Shown piece after piece: positions 60,429 through 64,000 of a DNA stretch of 64,000 nt (its first letter is position 1; each line of letters opens with the position of its first letter). The translations under genes were made by a program, and so were the position numbers. The notes beneath the pieces were generated by a model. That model worked only from the letters and a program-made list of their open reading frames with translations. It was not told the DNA's origin and made no database searches. Source of the DNA: Paragyromitra xinjiangensis (Eukaryota > Ascomycota > Pezizomycetes > Pezizales > Discinaceae); NCBI GenBank assembly GCA_038503065.1, contig JBCAMK010000005.1, positions 1,054,001 through 1,118,000 of the forward strand. Reading direction: 5' to 3'.

Positions 60429-62511
60429 AATTTCAATTTCCAATTTCAATTTATTTTAGACAGTCGCTAACCTAACTAGCTACTGAATGGCACGCGTATA
60501 AGAATACATGGCCTCATCCACCGCCAACCTCGCGACCCCTACACTCCCAAGTTACAGTCTCTATGGTGCGAGACCAACCGCACGTTCCGTTGCAGGACAG
60601 GCCACTAGGAAGCACAAAAGAAAACGTACAAGAACACCACAAGGGGAAATTCAAGCTTAGCGAGTAAGAAAATAAGACAACAGGTAGGCTAAAAAGAAAA
60701 CTTGATCAAGGTAAACGAAACTTGCCAAATAAAAATATAAAACAATGCAACAAGAAATCAGTAAGTATGGTCTCTTACCAACCGCACATCCTTTGCAGGC
60801 AGGAAATCATTGTTGTTGGTATGAAAGGTGGGCAAAGTAAGCAGATCAGGCGTTTGCCGGATGAGGGGTGCGTTTTGCCAGATTGAGTTTGGCAAAGTGA
60901 GTGCAGGAGGAACGCTCAAAGGCGCGGTGTCCCTGTTTACAGTTGACACATCTGATGGGGTGATGGGTGCACTTGGCTCCTTTTTGGCATCCTTTGGTAC
61001 TGCATGGGTGTTGGGCCGTTGGGTGGGGCTCAACGCAGATGGCACAGGCAATGGTGTTGTGGCAAGTCTGCTGGTGATGACCATATTGCTGACATTTCCG
61101 ACATTGTGTGGTGGGAGAAATTGAAAAATATTCCTGGACGCGGCAGGATTTGTTGAACATGGGGATATAGGTTAATCCAAGGGTTGCCATGGTATATTTT
61201 TTGGGAAGGGCGATAACAATGGCTGAGGCTGCTTTCCCAGCTCTCTGGGCTTCAGTTGTGAGCCAGCGTGGGATTTGGGCAAGAGTGAGGGAAGGTGCGG
61301 CAGTGGCAATGGCCTCCTGTGCCTCTTTCATGGTGGTGGTGGTGGGAACGCCGTGGATGATGAACTTGGACCATCTGGAGTTGGGTCGCACATCGGAGAT
61401 GGGTAGGTGGAGGAGGTTGCAGGCTTCTTCAATCTCTCTCTGATAAAGAGAGCAGACTTGTTCGCCAGATTCTGTGGGTCGGGTGAGGAGAACAAAATTG
61501 TATCTTTCTGTTCTGGTGCACATGAGGATGGATGAATTACGAGGGGAGAGAGTGATGTTGATGGCCTTCAATAGGGCATCACTAGTGATTTCGTGGGCGG
61601 AGGTTGAGGTTTCCACAATGATCTCGCGATTGATCTTTGTGTACTCGGGGTTGTAGAGGGGGGTGACCTTAGGCTTCTTGGTCTTATTCGTGGTAGTGAT
61701 GGCGGGAGCGGCGGCGGCTTGCGCATATGTGGTGGCTTTTGGGCCAGGAGCCTGTGGGGAAACAGGGGCTGGGTGTGGGACGAGAGGGGTGCTGGGTTTG
61801 GTAGAGATGTCTCTAACCAGGGAGGAGAGGGCATTGTTGGCTCTAGAGAGCTCGTTGATGCGGGAGGTGAGGGTGAGAATGTCGGATGCCTGATGCTCCA
61901 GTCTGTTGATGAGTGCTTGCTGGTTGAGTTGCATTTGCTCCGTTAAGGCTGCAAAGCTGTTCTGGATGGTCCAGAGCATGTATTGCTGGACGTCTTTGCC
62001 ATCCTCTTCTGCTGGTACTTCGGGGGCGTAGTCTTGTTCAGGGGAAAAAGGGAGGTGGGAGGGGGGGGCGCTGGTTTGCTGGGGTGGGAGGGCTGAGGAA
62101 GAAGATTCCCCCATGTCGAGATCTTCTGCGAAGGCAGACAATGCAGTGGAGCCAAAGAGAGCCATCTCTTTTGAGGGAGATGGGGTTCTGGCTGGTTGGG
62201 GCGAGGGGTTGGAGAGCTGACGCTTCCTGGGAACTTCTTTCTTCTTGCGGCCGTTCCCTTTGGTGAAGATGGGTGGCAGGCGCACGTCCACCAACTTGAC
62301 AGGTGATGGGGAGGGTGAAGCTGAGCGTCTAGGAGGTGTTTGTGGAGGATCCAGTGTGATTTCCACGGGTTGCGACCGTGAAAACTGAAAGCGGGGTAAA
62401 GGTGGTGAGAAATGAAGCCGAAGAGTTAAAGACTTTTTGCTGTGTGTAACGCCGTTGCAACGTAGCTTTTGGAGTTTTGCAGGGATCTTTTTCGCGTGCA
62501 GGATGAGGCCC
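60429..62511 (-). mobile_element. LINE B2, ORF1-only non-autonomous LINE
   Basis: 2.08 kb, close to B1 over its whole length. The 5' end at 62511 abuts gypsy2 (CGCCCTTGGG/CCTCATCCTG on the minus strand) and the tail at 60429 abuts A2. It is the 5'-most member of the array. Confidence 0.92.
60846..62165 (-). CDS. LINE B2 ORF1: gag-like zinc-knuckle protein (439 aa from first ATG)
   Basis: Same organisation as B1 ORF1: MALFGSTALSAFAEDLDMGE start, coiled-coil segment (LEHQASDILTLTSRINELSR), core NSRWSKFIIHGVPTTTTMKE, knuckles CRKCQQYGHHQQTC, CAICVEPHPTAQHPC, CVNCKQGHRAFERSSC. Intact. Differences from B1 include KKEV for KGPI and R for C in TSRINELS. Confidence 0.9.
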   Translation of the reverse strand: MALFGSTALSAFAEDLDMGESSSSALPPQQTSAPPSHLPFSPEQDYAPEVPAEEDGKDVQQYMLWTIQNSFAALTEQMQLNQQALINRLEHQASDILTLTSRINELSRANNALSSLVRDISTKPSTPLVPHPAPVSPQAPGPKATTYAQAAAAPAITTTNKTKKPKVTPLYNPEYTKINREIIVETSTSAHEITSDALLKAINITLSPRNSSILMCTRTERYNFVLLTRPTESGEQVCSLYQREIEEACNLLHLPISDVRPNSRWSKFIIHGVPTTTTMKEAQEAIATAAPSLTLAQIPRWLTTEAQRAGKAASAIVIALPKKYTMATLGLTYIPMFNKSCRVQEYFSISPTTQCRKCQQYGHHQQTCHNTIACAICVEPHPTAQHPCSTKGCQKGAKCTHHPIRCVNCKQGHRAFERSSCTHFAKLNLAKRTPHPANA

Positions 62512-63385
62512 AAGGGCGATAGGGAATCTCCAAGGGAAGCAGCTCTCCATACTTCTTGTGGCGAGCTGTCTTATTCCTCTGACAGCTATCACAGCTGCGG
62601 ACGTATTCCTCTATGTCCTTGTCCATGTTGGGCCAGTAGAAGTTCGCCTTGATCCTCTCAGCGGTCTTGTACTGCCCAAAGTACCCGGCAATCCTGCTAT
62701 CATGGTTCTCAGAGAAGATCTCTTGCCGGAGGTCTCTGCCTTCCGGGACATACCAGCGGTTCTTGAAGAACACCAGTCCCTCGGAAAGGGACAACGCCTG
62801 GTCGAGTCCAGTCTTCTTCTCCTCCAAAGCCTTACGGATCCCTTGCCACTGCTCATCTCCCAACGACGCATCTCTCAGCTTCTGCAGGAACGGCGATTGC
62901 AGCTGTTGAACTCTCACTGCACTGAGTCTGGCTCAGTTCATGACAAGCTGTCCAGGACGGAAAAACAACTGCGGCTGTGGGGCAGCAGGTTCACCTCCCT
63001 CTCCCAGACGGTGATCCCAACGTCTAGATAGGACATCAGGCTTGCCATTCTGTTCACCGGGTCTGTAAATGACCTTGAAATCAAACCCCGCCAGGTCCTC
63101 AGCCCATCTGGCCTGCCGGCGGGTCAAAACCTTAGTACTGTTGAAGTACTCTAGGTTCTTATGATTGGTGAAGACCACAACCTCTCCCTCAACAGACTTA
63201 AGAAGGTGCTCCCATTCCCGGAATGCAGCTACTATGGCACCCATCTCTTTGTCATGGATGTCATAGTTGATCTCAGCTGGTGAGTGCTTCTTGCTATAGA
63301 AAGCAACAGGATGTAGCTTGCCATCCTCGCCATACTGGGACATCACAGCTCCTTTTGCAAAGTCAGAAGCATCAGTCTCTACAAC
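62512..63385 (-). pseudogene. gypsy2 pol, RNase H and integrase zinc finger half
   Basis: RNase H: VVETDASDFAKGAVMSQYGE, HPVAFYSKKHSPAEINYDIH, DKEMGAIVAAFREWEHLL, VVFTNHKNLEYF, RRQARWAEDLAGFDFKVIYR then PGEQNGKPDVLSRR. Integrase HHCC finger: HDSRIAGYFGQYKTAERIKA then YWPNMDKDIEEYVRSCDSCQ, ending LPLEIPYRPWA at the LINE junction. One in-frame TGA (62933-62935) separates the two domains (QLVMN stop ARLSAV). RT proper is missing because the sequence stops at about 63385, where another element starts. Confidence 0.88.
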
Positions 63386-64000
63386 TGTGCGTTGTGGGCG
63401 AGTGCGTAGGAGACTCTGCCAGTTTGACGCAGAGATCTGATATTCGCTGCCTTCGCGCTGTGAAGAAGAGACTGCGTCGACGCGGACTTCGATGTCCTAT
63501 AGCGAGGCACATATATGCGGATTATTAGGCGTGGAATCGAGCGAATAGGAAGGATATATTCGATACGAATTAGGCAAGGCAAAAGCCCGCCGCAAAGGAA
63601 TACGATACAACAATAGATAGATAGGTAGATAGATAGGAAAGAATTGAGTAGTGAATAGGAATAGAATCGACAGGAAATGTTGAACAGTAATAGAAATCCT
63701 CCGCTGTCAATACCCCTAACCCTTATACACGTGACTGCACAAGACGTGACTTATCCATCGCTTCCTTCCACCTCCCGCGCGCCCCACCACAATCCTCCCC
63801 TCCTACAATGGCCGTCCCCTGGCCATTAACCCCCTTCTAAAACAGAGAAAACAAAGGAATCATATGCTAATCTATACGTAGGAAACACGAGAAACAGAAC
63901 GAAACGAGAAACAGACCAAACCAACCAAAGAAACCTCCCCTCCTAAGACTCCGCACCCCTACCAATTCATCCGCTTCCTCCGTCGCTTCTTCTTCCCTTC
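63386..64000. mobile_element. Possible LTR or other element cutting gypsy2, runs off the window
   Basis: Homology to gypsy pol ends at 63385 (ACAAC) and the next bases are TGTGCGTTGTGGG, which could be an LTR start. No coding sequence in the remaining 615 bp; AGAT/GATA repeats at about 63610-63640; C-rich promoter-like end. The identity of the element cannot be settled without its other end. Confidence 0.4.

Noticed and set aside
40000..63000. Many plus-strand ORFs of 60-160 codons opposite the LINE and gypsy genes
   Set aside because: They mirror the minus-strand coding frames of retroelements and have no recognisable domains.

Overview
The window looks like nuclear DNA of a filamentous ascomycete (Pezizomycotina). 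The evidence is short spliceosomal introns (about 50-80 nt) with GTATGT, GTAAGC or GTNNGT donors and TAG/CAG acceptors, a fungal-type rhodopsin-fold membrane protein, a secreted BBE-type oxidase, a quelling-type RNA-dependent RNA polymerase (RdRP), and Tad-like LINEs that carry RNase H. Class or genus cannot be fixed from sequence alone.

The left part (1-29.4 kb) is gene-bearing but sparse. From left to right it holds: a serine-rich single-pass membrane protein (724-3129, +); a pICln/Lot5-type protein in two exons (3627-4536, -); a small membrane-anchored ORF (5937-6242, +); a six-exon seven-helix protein of the fungal rhodopsin/PTH11-like superfamily (8256-9772, -); a seven-exon secreted FAD-linked oxidoreductase (13238-15238, +); a seven-exon M18 vacuolar aminopeptidase of Lap4/Ape1 type (16480-18440, +); a long acidic disordered ORF (23437-25269, +) followed at once by an RdRP with an intact DYDGD motif (25366-28580, +); and, convergent with it, a two-exon Ubc7/UBE2G2-like E2 enzyme (28806-29414, -). 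For most spliced genes I worked out exons whose phases close exactly. The spacers are AT-rich and carry foldback repeats (18.8 and 19.3-19.5 kb), a hairpin at 10.8 kb and a TA-flanked pogo-like MITE (29675-29847).

The right part (30.9-64 kb) is one nested transposon cluster, nearly all on the minus strand. It contains two chromodomain Ty3/gypsy elements (gypsy1 from 30953, gypsy2 from 41457), two solo copies of a second LTR family (31190-32190 and 58596-59626), a full-length LINE (LINE2, 32376-38007), and a second LINE family. That second family has autonomous members (A0, A1, A2) and shorter members that keep only ORF1 (B1, B2). A 2.4 kb TIR element filled with a 12-bp-unit minisatellite (45001-47397) splits A1. 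The insertions can be ordered: gypsy1 was hit in its LTR by the first solo LTR and by LINE2, and in its integrase by A0; A0 was hit by gypsy2; gypsy2 was hit, at the same integrase site, by a head-to-tail array B2-A2-B1-A1; and the array was hit by the TIR element and the second solo LTR.

The most interesting structure is this array. Every LINE/LINE junction regenerates the TTGGGCCTC sequence into which the LINEs inserted in both gypsy copies. ORF1-only B elements alternate with autonomous A elements and share about 100 bp of 5' end and about 85 bp of 3' end with them. That pattern suggests a site-preferring LINE with a half-LINE partner mobilised in trans.
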